Positions 24,107 through 34,560 of a stretch of 64,000 nt of DNA are shown here, one piece after another. Under the pieces are notes generated by a model. The model was not told where the DNA came from. It ran no database searches and worked only from the letters and a program-made list of their open reading frames with translations. The number at the start of each line of letters is the position of its first letter. Within the stretch, counting starts at the first letter, position 1. The stretch spans positions 930,001 through 994,000 of the forward strand of contig CAVSEP010000007.1 in NCBI GenBank assembly GCA_963726995.1. Direction: 5' to 3'. The stretch comes from DAIDKA01 sp963726995. Its GTDB lineage: Bacteria > Pseudomonadota > Gammaproteobacteria > Steroidobacterales > Steroidobacteraceae. Position numbers and translations under genes: made by a program.

Positions 24107-27100
24107 TCGGCGAGCCGCCGCAAATTCCGCTGCCCGCTCCGACGAGAACGCGCTGGCAACCGCTGCGAATCGGACTGATCGAGCTGTTCCACTACGACGT
24201 CGAGGAATTCTGGTTTCGCGACGGTCACCTCCTGCTCCGAGGCAACAACGGCACCGGAAAATCCAAGGTTCTGTCGCTGACACTGCCGTTCCTGCTGGAC
24301 GCTAATCTGGCTTCCACGCGAGTTGAACCGGACGGCGAGCGCAATAAGCGCATGGAGTGGAACCTGCTGATGGGCGGGCGGTACGACCGGCGCACGGGTT
24401 ACACGTGGATCGAGTTCGGCCGGATCGACGAGTCCGGCGAGGAAGTCACGCTGACACTCGGCTGTGGATTGCGTGCCGTTGCGGGTCGGGCTGGCGCCGA
24501 TCCCTGGTACTTCATCACTGACCAACGCATCGGCGCCGATCTGTGGCTCACGACCGCTGAACGGGCCGCGTTGAGTAAGGACCGCCTGATCGAAGCGATC
24601 GGCACGCACGGCCAAGTCTTTCCGACCGCGCAAGCCTATCGGCGCGCGGTCGACGAGCGGCTGTTCCGCCTGGGATCCGAACGCTACGATGCCCTCGTCG
24701 ATACGCTCATCCAGTTGCGCCAACCGCAGCTCTCCAAAAGCCCGGACGAGCGCGCGTCTTTCAGAGGCGCTGACGCAGGCACTGCCGCCGCTCGATCGCG
24801 CAGCGCTTGAAGACGTCGCCGAAGCGATGAGCGAGTTGGACGATATCCGGCGTGGCCTCAACGAGATCGAGGCGATGCGCAAGGCGATTACTTCCTTCGG
24901 AGCACGATACCGCCGCTATGCACAGGTCGCGACTCGGCGCAAGGCGCGAGTCCTGCGTCAGGCGCAAACGGATTTCGACAATGCCAGTCGCGAGGTCAAT
25001 ACCGCGGAGAAGGAGCTGGAGAAAGCACGCTTCAAAGTTTCTCACTGGCAATCGAACCAGCAGGAGCTCGAGCAGAGGCTTGCCGCCGACGTAGCACGTC
25101 TGCGAGTACTGCAATTGGATCCCGTGATGCGCGACGCAACCCGGCTCTCAGACGCTCGCGAGAAGGCGCGGGAATGTAAATCACTCGCGGATGAAGCACG
25201 AGCGCGGGAAAAGAACACACATGAGCAGCTCGTTCGAGAGGCGACGGCCGCTCGGCGCAGGCGCGAGCACGCAGACACTACGCGCGCGCAACTGAACGGT
25301 GCGGTCGCGAGCGCCAATACATTGGCCAGCGATACGGGAATCGACAAGGATCATGCGCAAATTCTGCTCGGCATGAACCTGCCTGATGGCGTTGGCGACC
25401 TGACTCCCGAATCCCCTGTGGCGCTGATGCGGCAGGGACGTGACGCGGAGTCGCGGCGCCGGGAGCAGATCGCGATCGTGCGAAAACGGCTCCGAACGGT
25501 CGAGTCGGCAACTCACTTACGCGACGCGGCTCACGATGCAAGGACACTGCGTGCGGAGGCTTTCGATGAAGCTTCCGCTTCGGCGCATCGCACCGCCGCG
25601 GAACTGGGGGACGGCGCCGAGCGACTGCTCGGAAATTGGCGACATTACGCAAGCTCTGCGCGGGCGCTGCGCATCCCGGACATCGAAGAATCTCTGGAAT
25701 CTCAGGCACTCTGGCAACAGTCGTTGAGTGGCCCGAATCCGACACGGGCAGCGCTGGATCGAGTGCGGCTGACTCTGGAACAGCGCTTCGCCACACGAGG
25801 CGTAGAGATTGCCGGCCAGCGCCGCACGCTCGAAGACGAGCACCGTGAGCTTGCGGCTGAGCGCACCCGGCTTGAATCCGGCGAGGACCGTACGCCACCT
25901 GCTCCGCACGCGCGGGATCCGGCACTTAGAGGCCAACTTGCCGGCGCGCCGCTGTGGCAGCTGATCGACTTCGCATCGCACGTTCCGCCCGATGCCCGCG
26001 CGGGATTGGAGGCAGCGCTCGAAGCTTCCGGGCTGCTGGATGCATGGGTTCTGCCTCAAGGCACCTTGATCGATCCACGCACCAACGACATCCTTCTCGT
26101 TGCTCGTGCGCCATATGAGCATTCCCTCGCCCGGTGGGCCGAGCCAACCGTTCCAGCAATCGGCCCGGGGGCGGAAGTCCATCCGGAGACGCTCGGTGCG
26201 ATTCTTGAATCGATCGCCTGCGCGGAACACGAGCCGGCCGAGGTAGAGACCTGGGTATCGCCAGGCGGTGAGTTTCGCGTTGGCAACGTGCGCGGCGCCT
26301 GGACGAAATCCGCGGCGCAGTACATCGGGCACGCGGCACGCGAGGCCGCGCGAAGAGCCCGGCTGGAGCAGATCGCGGCACGGCTGGCCGAAATCGATGC
26401 AGCGATCGCCGACTGCAACGCCGCCGCCGCGGAGCTGGCCGCACTTCGTGAAGCGGCAAGACGGGAATACGAGAGCGCGCCTTCCGATGAACAGTTGCTC
26501 CGGCTGCACGCCGAGCACAACTCCGCCGAACAGCAACGTCGGGATGCCCAGACGAGGCTCGGCGAAGCCGATGCGAAGCTCGCACAAGTTGAGCACGGGC
26601 TCGCGCGTGCAAGAGACGATCTCGCCATTGACTCGCGAGACCTCAACCTGCCCGCTGTGGCCTCGGATCTCGATCGCCTCGATCGCGCGCTCGGCGAGTA
26701 CAGGCTGGCAGTGTCTGAGCTCGCCAATGCGATTCGCCATCACCAGAGTGCGCTTTTCGAGCTTAAGCAGCAGATTGTGCGCGAGCAGCAAGCGATGGAG
26801 GCTCTGGAGGCCGCCCAGCAAGGCCATCTCGAAAGACGGAAACTGCTGACCGCAGCCACGGAAACTGCCAGCACGTTGCAGGCCACGGTGGGCAAACAGG
26901 TCGAGGAATTGCTGCAGGAGATCGAAGCGACCGAAGCGCTTCAACGCCGACACGATCGGGAGCTCAAGGACACGCAAGCGCAATTGATTGTCGCCAGCTC
27001 GAATCGCGGTACGACGGAGGCGACTCTCAAAGGACTCAGTGAAAAGCTGGACGAACGCGCCCAATCCCGTAGGCTCGCGACCGAAGGTCTTCAGGCATAC

Positions 27101-28237
27101 GCCGCGCACACCGGGTTCATCGCCATCGCGGTTCCGGAGCTCGAAGTTCCCGTCGACGCAGCGCCGTGGGGCATTGACGCGGCACTGACGTTGGCGCGGC
27201 GCGCGGAAGCCGTGCTCACCGACGTGTCTGCCGAAGAGGCGGATTGGGCGCGAATATCGCGCGACGTGGGCAACGACTTCACCCAGCTGCAAAGCACGAT
27301 GTCGACACAGGGCCATTCCGCCGCGGCGGAGCCGAGCGACCACGGGCTCATCGTGCGCATCGTGTATCAGCAGCGGCCCGAGCGCCCGGACGTGCTCGAG
27401 CAGCGGCTGGATGCCGAACTTGCCGAACAGCGGCTCATCCTCTCCGCGCAGGAACGCTCACTGCTTGAAGAGCACCTGGAAAAGGAGGTTGCCGCCAACC
27501 TTCAGCGGATGATCAGCGAAACCGAAGAGCATGTTGCCGCCATCAACGCCGAGCTCTACAAACGCCCCACTTCCACGGGCATGCGCTACCGCCTCGTCTG
27601 GGAGGCTCTGCCTGAAAGTGACGAGAATTCCGTTCAGGGGCTCGCGGTCGCGCGCGAGCGCCTGTTGAACACGAGTGCGGATGCATGGTCCGCGCAGGAC
27701 CGCCACCAGGTCGGAGAATTCCTGCGAGCGCGCATCGATGCGGAGAGGCAAAGAGACGAGCGCGGCACGCTTTTCGAAACACTCGCGCGCGCGCTCGACT
27801 ACAGGCGCTGGCATTCCTTTAGCGTCGAGCGCAACCAGGATAGGCAATGGAAACCTCTCTCCGGGCCCGCATCGAGTGGCGAGCGTGCGCTTGGGCTCAC
27901 CGTTCCGCTGTTCGCGGCGGCCAGCAGCCATTACGAGAGCTCCGACCCGCGTGCGCCGCGCCTCGTGTTGCTGGATGAGGCATTCGCGGGAATAGACGAC
28001 GAGGCGCGGGCGAGCTGCATGGGCCTGATACGAGAGTTCGATCTCGACTTTGTGATGACCAGTGAGCGCGAATGGGGCTGTTACGCCGAACTCCCGGGCT
28101 TGAGCATCTGCCAGCTCGTCCGGCGGGAGGGCATGGACGCGGTGTTCGTGTCGCGGTGGACTTGGGACGGCCACGAGCGACGCACCGACAGCGACCCGGT
28201 GCGCCGCTATCCCGAAAGCGCCGCCAGCGAGCCGTAG
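24103..28237 (+). pseudogene. jetC: Wadjet type II JetC (SMC/MukB-like ATPase), apparent one-base frameshift
   Basis: About 1377 residues over two frames, TIGR02680 family. TTG 24103 overlaps the jetB stop. Walker A is GNNGTGKS at residues 47-54, in the context DGHLLLRGNNGTGKSKVLSL. The frame breaks at about 24754 (SPDER then RLSEALTQALPPLDRA), where deleting one G of GCGCG restores it. Long coiled coils fill most of the middle, around a hinge-like region with APLWQLIDFASHVP. The C-terminal head has the signature SSGERALGLTVPLF and Walker B LVLLDEAFAGID (about 1286-1297). JetC is the motor that extrudes DNA. The second frame alone is 1182 codons long but lacks Walker A. Confidence 0.85.
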
Positions 28238-28239
28238 AA

Positions 28240-29460
28240 GTGGCTGTGGACGCCGAACGGTTGCAGCGATTGCTCGGTGGTCCCGATCTTGCCGGCCTTC
28301 GACGCCGCCTGCGCACCCGATTCGAGAAGGGTGCGGCGCGCGACGAGTTCACGCTCTTCGGCCTCTCGGCTGCGGAGCGCCGAGCTCTGGCGGGACTCTT
28401 GGGCCGACCTGTCGGCGGCCGCGCGGGCTCGATGCGTCTGCGATTGTCCGATATCGACGCGGCGCTCCTCCACGCGGGCGTCGCCAGCACACTGCGACAG
28501 GCGCTGGAGGTGCTCGATGGCCCGATCCACGATCTCAAAGCTGCTCGAGTGGCACGCGAAGAGGCCTGGAGCGCGCTGCTCAGGAGCGTGGAACACCCCC
28601 GACTGATGGCACTAATCGACGATCCCATAGGAGGGCCGCTGTTGAAGCGCTTCGCCGGAGGCGATCCACAACGTGCCGCAGAGTTACTGGAGAGCGTCGG
28701 GCGACTCATCGGGCGACTGCCGGAACGGGGCCGGCCGCTCGCGCACCTCGCGGCCGCGGAATTGGGAGACGCACACGCCCTGGATACAGGACGACCGGTA
28801 GCGACATTGTTGCTCCGCGCGTTCGGGCTTGAACAATCCGCTGTCGAAGGAGAACGGGCCCGAGAGCAGTGGGCGCGCCTCGGGATCACTGTGAACGAGC
28901 TCGCCGCGCCGGTTCTGTGCCTCAACCTCCCCGCAACGGGGAATGCAGTGGCCGCGAGCGTAGCGCGGACTGCCGCCGAGTTGGGCGAACCGATCCACCT
29001 CACCTTGCGCATACTGTTGCGCGACCCGGCGGCGTGGAAAGTTTCCGGCCGACGCGTATACGTTTGCGAGAATCCATCGATACTCTCCATCGCCGCGGAT
29101 CGGTTGGCAGCGGACTGTGCGCCGCTGATCTGCACGAACGGCATGCCGGCTGCAGCCCAGCAGACTTTGCTTCGGCAGCTGGTTGCCTGCGGTGCAAGCC
29201 TGGCGTACCACGGTGATTTCGACTGGGCCGGAATCCGCATCGGAAACTTCGTGATGCGCGAGCTGCAGGCCTCTGCGTGGCGCTTCTCGGCTCGGGACTA
29301 CGAAGCCGCCTGCGCCGGATCTACGGGAACGCTGCCCGACGATGAGCAAATCGAGGCGGTATGGGACCCACGGCTGCACACGGAAATGAGCACACGGCGA
29401 AAGGCGATCCATGAAGAGGCTGTGGGCGAGATTCTGGTCGCGGACCTCTCCCGCAGATGA
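28240..29460 (+). CDS. jetD: Wadjet type II JetD nuclease (DUF2399, Toprim)
   Basis: 406 residues from GTG 28240, two bases after the jetC stop (GTG 28246 is an alternative). The N-terminal half matches the TIGR02679 region, with GGPLLKRFAGGDPQRAAELL. The C-terminal DUF2399 domain is Toprim-like, with Glu277 (VYVCENPSI) and the DxD pair Asp326/Asp328 (YHGDFDWAGIRIGN) that bind metal. JetD cleaves the DNA loop that JetABC has extruded. The frame is intact and the metal site is complete. Confidence 0.9.
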   Translation: MAVDAERLQRLLGGPDLAGLRRRLRTRFEKGAARDEFTLFGLSAAERRALAGLLGRPVGGRAGSMRLRLSDIDAALLHAGVASTLRQALEVLDGPIHDLKAARVAREEAWSALLRSVEHPRLMALIDDPIGGPLLKRFAGGDPQRAAELLESVGRLIGRLPERGRPLAHLAAAELGDAHALDTGRPVATLLLRAFGLEQSAVEGERAREQWARLGITVNELAAPVLCLNLPATGNAVAASVARTAAELGEPIHLTLRILLRDPAAWKVSGRRVYVCENPSILSIAADRLAADCAPLICTNGMPAAAQQTLLRQLVACGASLAYHGDFDWAGIRIGNFVMRELQASAWRFSARDYEAACAGSTGTLPDDEQIEAVWDPRLHTEMSTRRKAIHEEAVGEILVADLSRR

Positions 29461-29646
29461 CTCACTCGGCAGCGCCAACGTAGTGCAACGCGCTGCAGCC
29501 GAACCCTCGACTATCGGAACTCTTGGCCCGGCAAATCGGAAGAGATTTTGGGCAGCAATTCGAGCACTGCTCTCACCAAGCTGGCACTAGCGTGAATCCC
29601 GCAGAAAGCCCTACTAGCTATAAGCTATTATTTTATATATTGAAAG

Positions 29647-29721
29647 TGGCTGGGGTGGCAGGATTCGAACCTACGAATGGCGGGATCAAAACCCGCTGCC
29701 TTACCACTTGGCGACACCCCA
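29647..29721 (-). tRNA. tRNA-Gln (UUG)
   Basis: 75-nt cloverleaf on the minus strand starting TGGGGTGTCGCCAAGT with CCA encoded. The acceptor stem pairs TGGGGTG with CACCCCA. The anticodon arm GCGGGTTTTGATCCCGC gives anticodon TTG. T loop TTCGAAT. It sits 23 bases downstream of ispE as in many gammaproteobacteria. Its 3' 50 bases are the attachment site of the defence island. Confidence 0.95.
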
Positions 29722-29744
29722 CCATAAACATTCCCGCTTGTTCT

Positions 29745-30584
29745 TCAGTACAGTTTCTTCAGCAAAGGTGAGACGTTCATTGCGCGGGCCACCATTCCGC
29801 GCCATGGCGCCGGAACCCTCGTGACGATGTCTTGTGCCTCAGTCAGGCTGGCGCAGGCTGCGAAAACGCAGGACCCCGTGCCGGTCAGCCGCGCCGGTGC
29901 GAACTGCCCCAGCCAGTCCAGCGCCCGCGCGACCTCGGGGTAGCGCGCCCGCACGACCGGCTCGAAATCATTCCGCCCGCCCGACTGTAGAAAGCCGCCC
30001 ATTGTGATGGGGGGTGAATTTCGTGTCAATTCAGGAGCCTGGAAGATGGCGGCCGTGGGCACATGCACCGCCGGATGCACCAGGGCGAACCAGTTCTGCG
30101 GCAGCTCCAGGGGCGTCAGATGCTCGCCCCGCCCCTCGGCCCAGGCGGATCTCCCGCGGACAAATACCGGCACATCAGCACCCAGTTTGACGCCGATCGC
30201 CGCAAGATCATCCTCATTCAGCCCACAATTCCAGATCTTGTTCAGTGCCACCAGGGTCGTGGCGGCATCCGAACTGCCGCCGCCCAGGCCACCGCCCATG
30301 GGAATGCGCTTGGTGACGCTCAAGGTTGCCCCGAGTCCCGTCCCGCTGGCGGCCTGCAGCGCCCGCGCCGCCCGGACCACCAGGTCGGCCTCGGCCGCGA
30401 CCCCCTCGGGGCCTGCGGGGCGCTCGATCAGGCCGTCGCTGCGCGCTTCGATGCACAGGTCGTCGGCCAGGTCGATGAGCTGGAAGATCGTCTGCAGATC
30501 ATGGTAGCCATCGCTGCGCCGGCCCGTGACATGCAGGAAGAGATTGAGCTTGGCCGGCGCCGGCCAGTGGGTCGCGAGGGTCAT
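29745..30584 (-). CDS. ispE: 4-diphosphocytidyl-2-C-methyl-D-erythritol kinase
   Basis: 279 residues, GHMP kinase family. It phosphorylates CDP-methylerythritol in the MEP isoprenoid pathway. Motifs: PAKLNLFLHVTGRRSDGYH at the start, the ATP loop PMGGGLGGGSSDAATTL, and LTGTGSCVFA near the end. The start overlaps the lolB stop (ATGA), so the two are coupled. Confidence 0.96.
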   Translation of the reverse strand: MTLATHWPAPAKLNLFLHVTGRRSDGYHDLQTIFQLIDLADDLCIEARSDGLIERPAGPEGVAAEADLVVRAARALQAASGTGLGATLSVTKRIPMGGGLGGGSSDAATTLVALNKIWNCGLNEDDLAAIGVKLGADVPVFVRGRSAWAEGRGEHLTPLELPQNWFALVHPAVHVPTAAIFQAPELTRNSPPITMGGFLQSGGRNDFEPVVRARYPEVARALDWLGQFAPARLTGTGSCVFAACASLTEAQDIVTRVPAPWRGMVARAMNVSPLLKKLY

Positions 30585-31210
30585 GGCGAGCGCCAGGCAT
30601 CGAGAATGAGTTTGACCCGCACCGTGCCGCGCGCGACCGTCAGCTTCTGCGGCAGGGCACCGTCCGCAGTCTGCATGTAGGCGCCGAAAGTCACCGTCCA
30701 GCCGGACTGTTGCAGCCCGCCGAGGTAGCCCTGCGCACCCGGCGTTTCGGTGCTGGGGACGGCCGGATCCGGTACGCCCTGCACCCAGTAGCGCAGGCTG
30801 TCCAGGGGCGGCTCGAAGCCCATGCGCCGCACCAGTTCATCGTGGGCCGCCTGACTGTCCAGCGCCTCGCCCGCAGGCGTGGTGAGCGTGAGTGCGCCGT
30901 CTTCATTGACGATGCGCACGCCGCCAATGCCCAGCGGGCCATCCAGGTTCACGGTGCTGCGCGCACCTTCCTGCAGCCAGCGCAGCCGGCCGTTGAAGCC
31001 GTCGGCGCCGGCCACGACGCCGATACGTCCCTGCGCACTGAACTGCGCCCGGGTCTGCAGCTGCTCCCGCCGCGCCGGCCAGCCCGCGACCCACTGCTCG
31101 GGAGCCACCGTGGGGGCGGGTTTGGGCAGACTCTGGCATCCCGCCAGCCACACCGCGGCGAGGGCGCACGGCCACAGCTGACACGGCCGCGCGCGCGCGG
31201 CCGCTGTCAT
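30581..31210 (-). CDS. lolB: Outer-membrane lipoprotein LolB
   Basis: 209 residues from ATG 31210. The signal peptide ends in lipobox LAGC with Cys25. The mature part begins QSLPKPAPTVAPEQW and contains AQGRIGVVAGADGFNGRLRW, matching LolB. It receives lipoproteins from LolA and inserts them in the outer membrane. It lies between the TPR lipoprotein gene (13-base gap) and ispE (overlap), one operon. Confidence 0.92.
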   Translation of the reverse strand: MTAAARARPCQLWPCALAAVWLAGCQSLPKPAPTVAPEQWVAGWPARREQLQTRAQFSAQGRIGVVAGADGFNGRLRWLQEGARSTVNLDGPLGIGGVRIVNEDGALTLTTPAGEALDSQAAHDELVRRMGFEPPLDSLRYWVQGVPDPAVPSTETPGAQGYLGGLQQSGWTVTFGAYMQTADGALPQKLTVARGTVRVKLILDAWRSP

Positions 31211-31223
31211 GGGTACCCTCATC

Positions 31224-32984
31224 TCAAGGGTGCCCGTTGCCGGGCACCAGGCGGTGCCGGGTGGCCTCGAGCGCCGCGGACTCCGGATGCCGGGCGAGGG
31301 CATCGCTGAGCACCTTGCGCGCCTGGGACTGCGAACCGCTCAGCCACAGGGCCTCGACCCAGTGGGCCGCAATGTCCGGATCCTGCCCGACGTTGTAGGC
31401 CTGTTCGAGAATGCCGGCCGCGCCGCGGGTATCCCCGCGCCGCAGCCGCACCCAGCCCAGGCTGTCGAGCGCGGCCGGGCTGTCGGGCGTGGTTTCCAGC
31501 GCCTGGCGGATCAGTTTCTCCGCGCGCGGCAGCTGCTCGCGATGGTCGGCCAGCGTGTAGCCCAGGGCATTGAGTACCGTCGGATCCTCGGGCCGCTGCG
31601 CCAGCAGCACCTCGAAGGCCTGCAGCGCATCGCGCGTCTGGCCGGCACGCTCCAGCATGGTGGCGCGCTCGTATTCCAGCGTGGGATGGCGCGGATAGCT
31701 CTGCAAGGCCGCCGACAGCAGCGTCAGCGCGCCGTCCGCATCGCCGTGATCGGCCAGCAGGTGCGCCTTCTGCACCACCAGGTCAAAAGTGCTGCGGGTG
31801 TCGTGCTCGGGCAGATCATCGATGAGCGCGAAGGCCTCGGCCCGCTTGTCCAGATCCAGCAGCAGGCCGGCCGCGGCCAGGCGCGCCTGGGGCCCCATGG
31901 GCGAATCGATCAGCCGCCGGTACAGCGCCAGCGCCGCGTCCCGGTCGCCCTGCGCCTCGGCGATCTGCGCCAGGTAGAACATGGCGCCTTCACCGCCCTC
32001 GCCGCCGCGCATCAGTTCGGTGAATCGTTTCTGGGCCTGCTGCAGATCCCCGTTGTCATAGGCCAGCAGCGCCAGGCGCCGGTCGATCTCCTGGGTGTTG
32101 ATGTCGCCGCCCGCCCGCAGCCGCTCCAGTTCCTTGCGCGCCTCATCGACCCGTCCCAGGTCCTGCAGCACCTCGGCCACCTCGAAGGTTCCATCGGTGC
32201 CATCCAGTCTCGCAACCTCGCGGGCGGTGGCCAGGGCCAGTGCGGCATCGCCGCGCAGCACCGCAACCCGCGCCTTCAGGCGCAGGGCATCGGAGGATTT
32301 CGGGTCCCGCTGCAACGCCTCGGTGACCAGGTGCTCCGCGCGCTTGAAGTCATAGGCCTCCACCGCCAGATCGCCCAGGGCGGTCAGCACGACCGCCGAG
32401 CGCTGCGGTGTATCGATCACCGGGGCGAGCGCCGCAAAGGCCGCCGTGGCATCGGACTGCTGGGTCAGCACCTGCATGGAGGCCATCAGGGCCCGATCGG
32501 ATGCCTGCGCGTCGGCGGCCAGCGCCGTGGCGATGGCCGCGCGCGCGGCCGGCACGTTGTACTGCTTCAGGGCAACGGTGGCGTAGACGAGGGCGGCCTG
32601 CGGATCCTGGGGCGCCACCTTCAACCAGTTCTGGACCGCGATCCAGGCAGCCGGGATGTTCTGGCAGTTCAGCGCCACCTCCGTGGCATGGCCGGCCATC
32701 TGCGCGGTCGCACCCTGCGACGCCACGGCAAAGTCGTCGGCCGCGGTCCGGCAGTCGCCCTGGGCCAGGGACATCTCCCCGGCCACGCTGGCCTGGGCCG
32801 GATCCGCCGGTACGGCCGGATCAGGGTCGGCCGCAGCGGCGGCCTGCACCGCATTGGCGCCTGCGGCCGGTGGCGAGGCCGGATCCGTCGCGTCGGCCGC
32901 ACTGGCCAGTCCGGTATGGCATCCTGCCAGGGTCAGCGCCGCCACGCCCACCGCCAGGGTCATCCAAAGTCGTGTCGCACCCAT
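31224..32984 (-). CDS. TPR-repeat lipoprotein
   Basis: 586 residues from ATG 32984. Lipobox LAGC with Cys22, then an Ala/Pro-rich linker (about 25-60) and tandem tetratricopeptide repeats from about residue 80 to the end (for example ALGYTLADHREQLPRAEKLI, ALDSLGWVRLRRGDTRGAA). Similar TPR lipoproteins stand upstream of lolB in many gammaproteobacteria. It is probably a scaffold on the periplasmic side of a membrane; partners are unknown. Divergent from prfA. Confidence 0.88.
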   Translation of the reverse strand: MGATRLWMTLAVGVAALTLAGCHTGLASAADATDPASPPAAGANAVQAAAAADPDPAVPADPAQASVAGEMSLAQGDCRTAADDFAVASQGATAQMAGHATEVALNCQNIPAAWIAVQNWLKVAPQDPQAALVYATVALKQYNVPAARAAIATALAADAQASDRALMASMQVLTQQSDATAAFAALAPVIDTPQRSAVVLTALGDLAVEAYDFKRAEHLVTEALQRDPKSSDALRLKARVAVLRGDAALALATAREVARLDGTDGTFEVAEVLQDLGRVDEARKELERLRAGGDINTQEIDRRLALLAYDNGDLQQAQKRFTELMRGGEGGEGAMFYLAQIAEAQGDRDAALALYRRLIDSPMGPQARLAAAGLLLDLDKRAEAFALIDDLPEHDTRSTFDLVVQKAHLLADHGDADGALTLLSAALQSYPRHPTLEYERATMLERAGQTRDALQAFEVLLAQRPEDPTVLNALGYTLADHREQLPRAEKLIRQALETTPDSPAALDSLGWVRLRRGDTRGAAGILEQAYNVGQDPDIAAHWVEALWLSGSQSQARKVLSDALARHPESAALEATRHRLVPGNGHP

Positions 32985-33061
32985 GGGGCAACTATATCTG
33001 TGTGGAGCGCTGCACACACGCCTTGTCACCTGCGCCGGCCATCCATGAGAATGCCGCGCCC

Positions 33062-34141
33062 ATGAAAGACTCGATTCGCCAACGTCTGGAGAAAATGGTC
33101 GACCGCTTCGAGGAGGTCGGCGGCCTGCTGGCCGATCCGTCGACCGACGGGGGCTCGCAGCAGTTCCGCGAACTGTCCATGGAATACTCCCGCCTGCAGC
33201 CCCTCACCGAGGGCTTCGCGGCCTATCGGGTGCTGGAGTCGGACCTGGCGACGGCCCGGCAGATGGCGGCGGATCCGGATCCGTCCATGCGCGACATGGC
33301 CGCCGAGGAAGTGCAGCGCCTGGGGCACGCCCTGGATGCCACGGAAGGCCAGCTGCGCAGCCTCCTGATCCCGCGCGACCCGCGCGATGAGAAGAACATC
33401 TTCCTGGAAGTGCGCGCCGGCACCGGCGGGGATGAAGCGGCGATCTTCGCCGGCGACCTGCTGCGCATGTACATGCGCTATGCCCAGTCGCGCGGCTTCG
33501 TGACGGAAATCATCTCCGAGAGCGCGGGCGAACACGGCGGCTACAAGGAAGTGATCTGCCGCATCGCCGGACACAATGCCTTCTTCACCTTCCGCTTCGA
33601 AGCCGGAACCCACCGCGTGCAGCGCGTACCGGCCACCGAGGCGCAGGGCCGCATTCACACGTCGGCCTGCACCGTAGCCATCCTGCCGGAGATCGACGAA
33701 GTCGAGAAAGTCGAGATCAATCCGGCCGACCTGCGCGTGGACACCTACCGCTCATCCGGGGCGGGCGGGCAGCATGTGAACAAGACCGATTCGGCCATCC
33801 GCATCACCCATATCCCGACGGGCCTGGTGGTGGAGTGCCAGGAGGAACGCTCGCAGCACAAGAACCGCTCCAAGGCGATGTCATTGCTGAAGGCGCGGCT
33901 GCTGGCGGCCGAGCAGGAAAAGCAGCACAGCGAACAGGCGCATGCCCGCAAGCTTCAGGTCGGCAGCGGGGATCGCTCCGAGCGCATCCGCACCTACAAC
34001 TTTCCGCAGGGACGCGTCACCGATCACCGCATCAACCTGACCTTGTACAAACTCGCGGCTGTCATGGACGGCAGTCTGGACGAGCTCATCGGCGCCTTGC
34101 AGCAGGAGCATCAGGCCGAGGAACTGGCCGCCCTGCAGTGA
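33062..34141 (+). CDS. prfA: Peptide chain release factor 1
   Basis: 359 residues. It recognises UAA and UAG. The GGQ motif is present (SGAGGQHVNKTDSA) with the codon-recognition region around PATEAQGRIHTS. Start MKDSIRQRLEKMVDRF. Separated from prmC here by five genes, although the two are often adjacent; PrmC methylates the Gln of GGQ. Confidence 0.97.
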   Translation: MKDSIRQRLEKMVDRFEEVGGLLADPSTDGGSQQFRELSMEYSRLQPLTEGFAAYRVLESDLATARQMAADPDPSMRDMAAEEVQRLGHALDATEGQLRSLLIPRDPRDEKNIFLEVRAGTGGDEAAIFAGDLLRMYMRYAQSRGFVTEIISESAGEHGGYKEVICRIAGHNAFFTFRFEAGTHRVQRVPATEAQGRIHTSACTVAILPEIDEVEKVEINPADLRVDTYRSSGAGGQHVNKTDSAIRITHIPTGLVVECQEERSQHKNRSKAMSLLKARLLAAEQEKQHSEQAHARKLQVGSGDRSERIRTYNFPQGRVTDHRINLTLYKLAAVMDGSLDELIGALQQEHQAEELAALQ

Positions 34142-34227
34142 TCGTCGGCGTTGCGGGTTATGACGCCTTAATAATTCTTAATCCGCATGCAAGGCGCCCG
34201 CGCATTCAGGTTCGCTATTGTCGGCCC

Positions 34228-34560
34228 ATGAATTCGCGTGGCGCATCAACCGGGCCGCTGAGGCTGCTGTGCAGCCTGTTGCTGCTGTCCGGCGCGGCGC
34301 TCGCGCCGCAGCTGCCGGCGGCGCAGCCTGACTCCTACGGCACCGTGAGCCGTGCGGTCACGGCGACCCCGCCCCTGCAGGTGGTGCCCGCCTCGTCCGG
34401 CTCGAAGAGCGTCCAGCAGCGCATGCGCGGCTGCAATACCGCAGCCGATTCCCGCAAGCTCGCGGGCGCTGCCCGCGAGACTTTCATCAAGAGCTGCATG
34501 GCGCCGCGCCGCAGCCGCAGCCTCTCACGCCCCGGCAGCCAGCCCCAGCCGAACCCTTAG
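34228..34560 (+). CDS. Small exported PsiF-like protein
   Basis: 110 residues with a signal peptide (LLCSLLLLSGAALAPQLPAA). The C-terminal half has QQRMRGCNTAADSRKLAGAA then RETFIKSCM, a match to the PsiF repeat of small periplasmic proteins with two conserved cysteines. Function is unknown; in E. coli psiF responds to phosphate. Its last 36 bases overlap the end of the convergent kinase gene. Confidence 0.72.
   Translation: MNSRGASTGPLRLLCSLLLLSGAALAPQLPAAQPDSYGTVSRAVTATPPLQVVPASSGSKSVQQRMRGCNTAADSRKLAGAARETFIKSCMAPRRSRSLSRPGSQPQPNP

Larger units (their letters stand above)
19434..29696. mobile_element. Defence island integrated at tRNA-Gln
   Basis: About 10.2 kb between a 50-base partial tRNA-Gln copy and the intact gene, splitting the conserved ispE-tRNA-Gln-prs order. 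It contains only a RES/HTH toxin-antitoxin pair and the four Wadjet genes. No integrase is left, so it depends on another recombinase or has lost its own. Confidence 0.78.

Noticed and set aside
23360..24760. Programmed frameshifting as the explanation for jetB and jetC
   Set aside because: No classic slippery heptamer with a downstream structure is visible at either site, and similar breaks occur in unrelated genes here.
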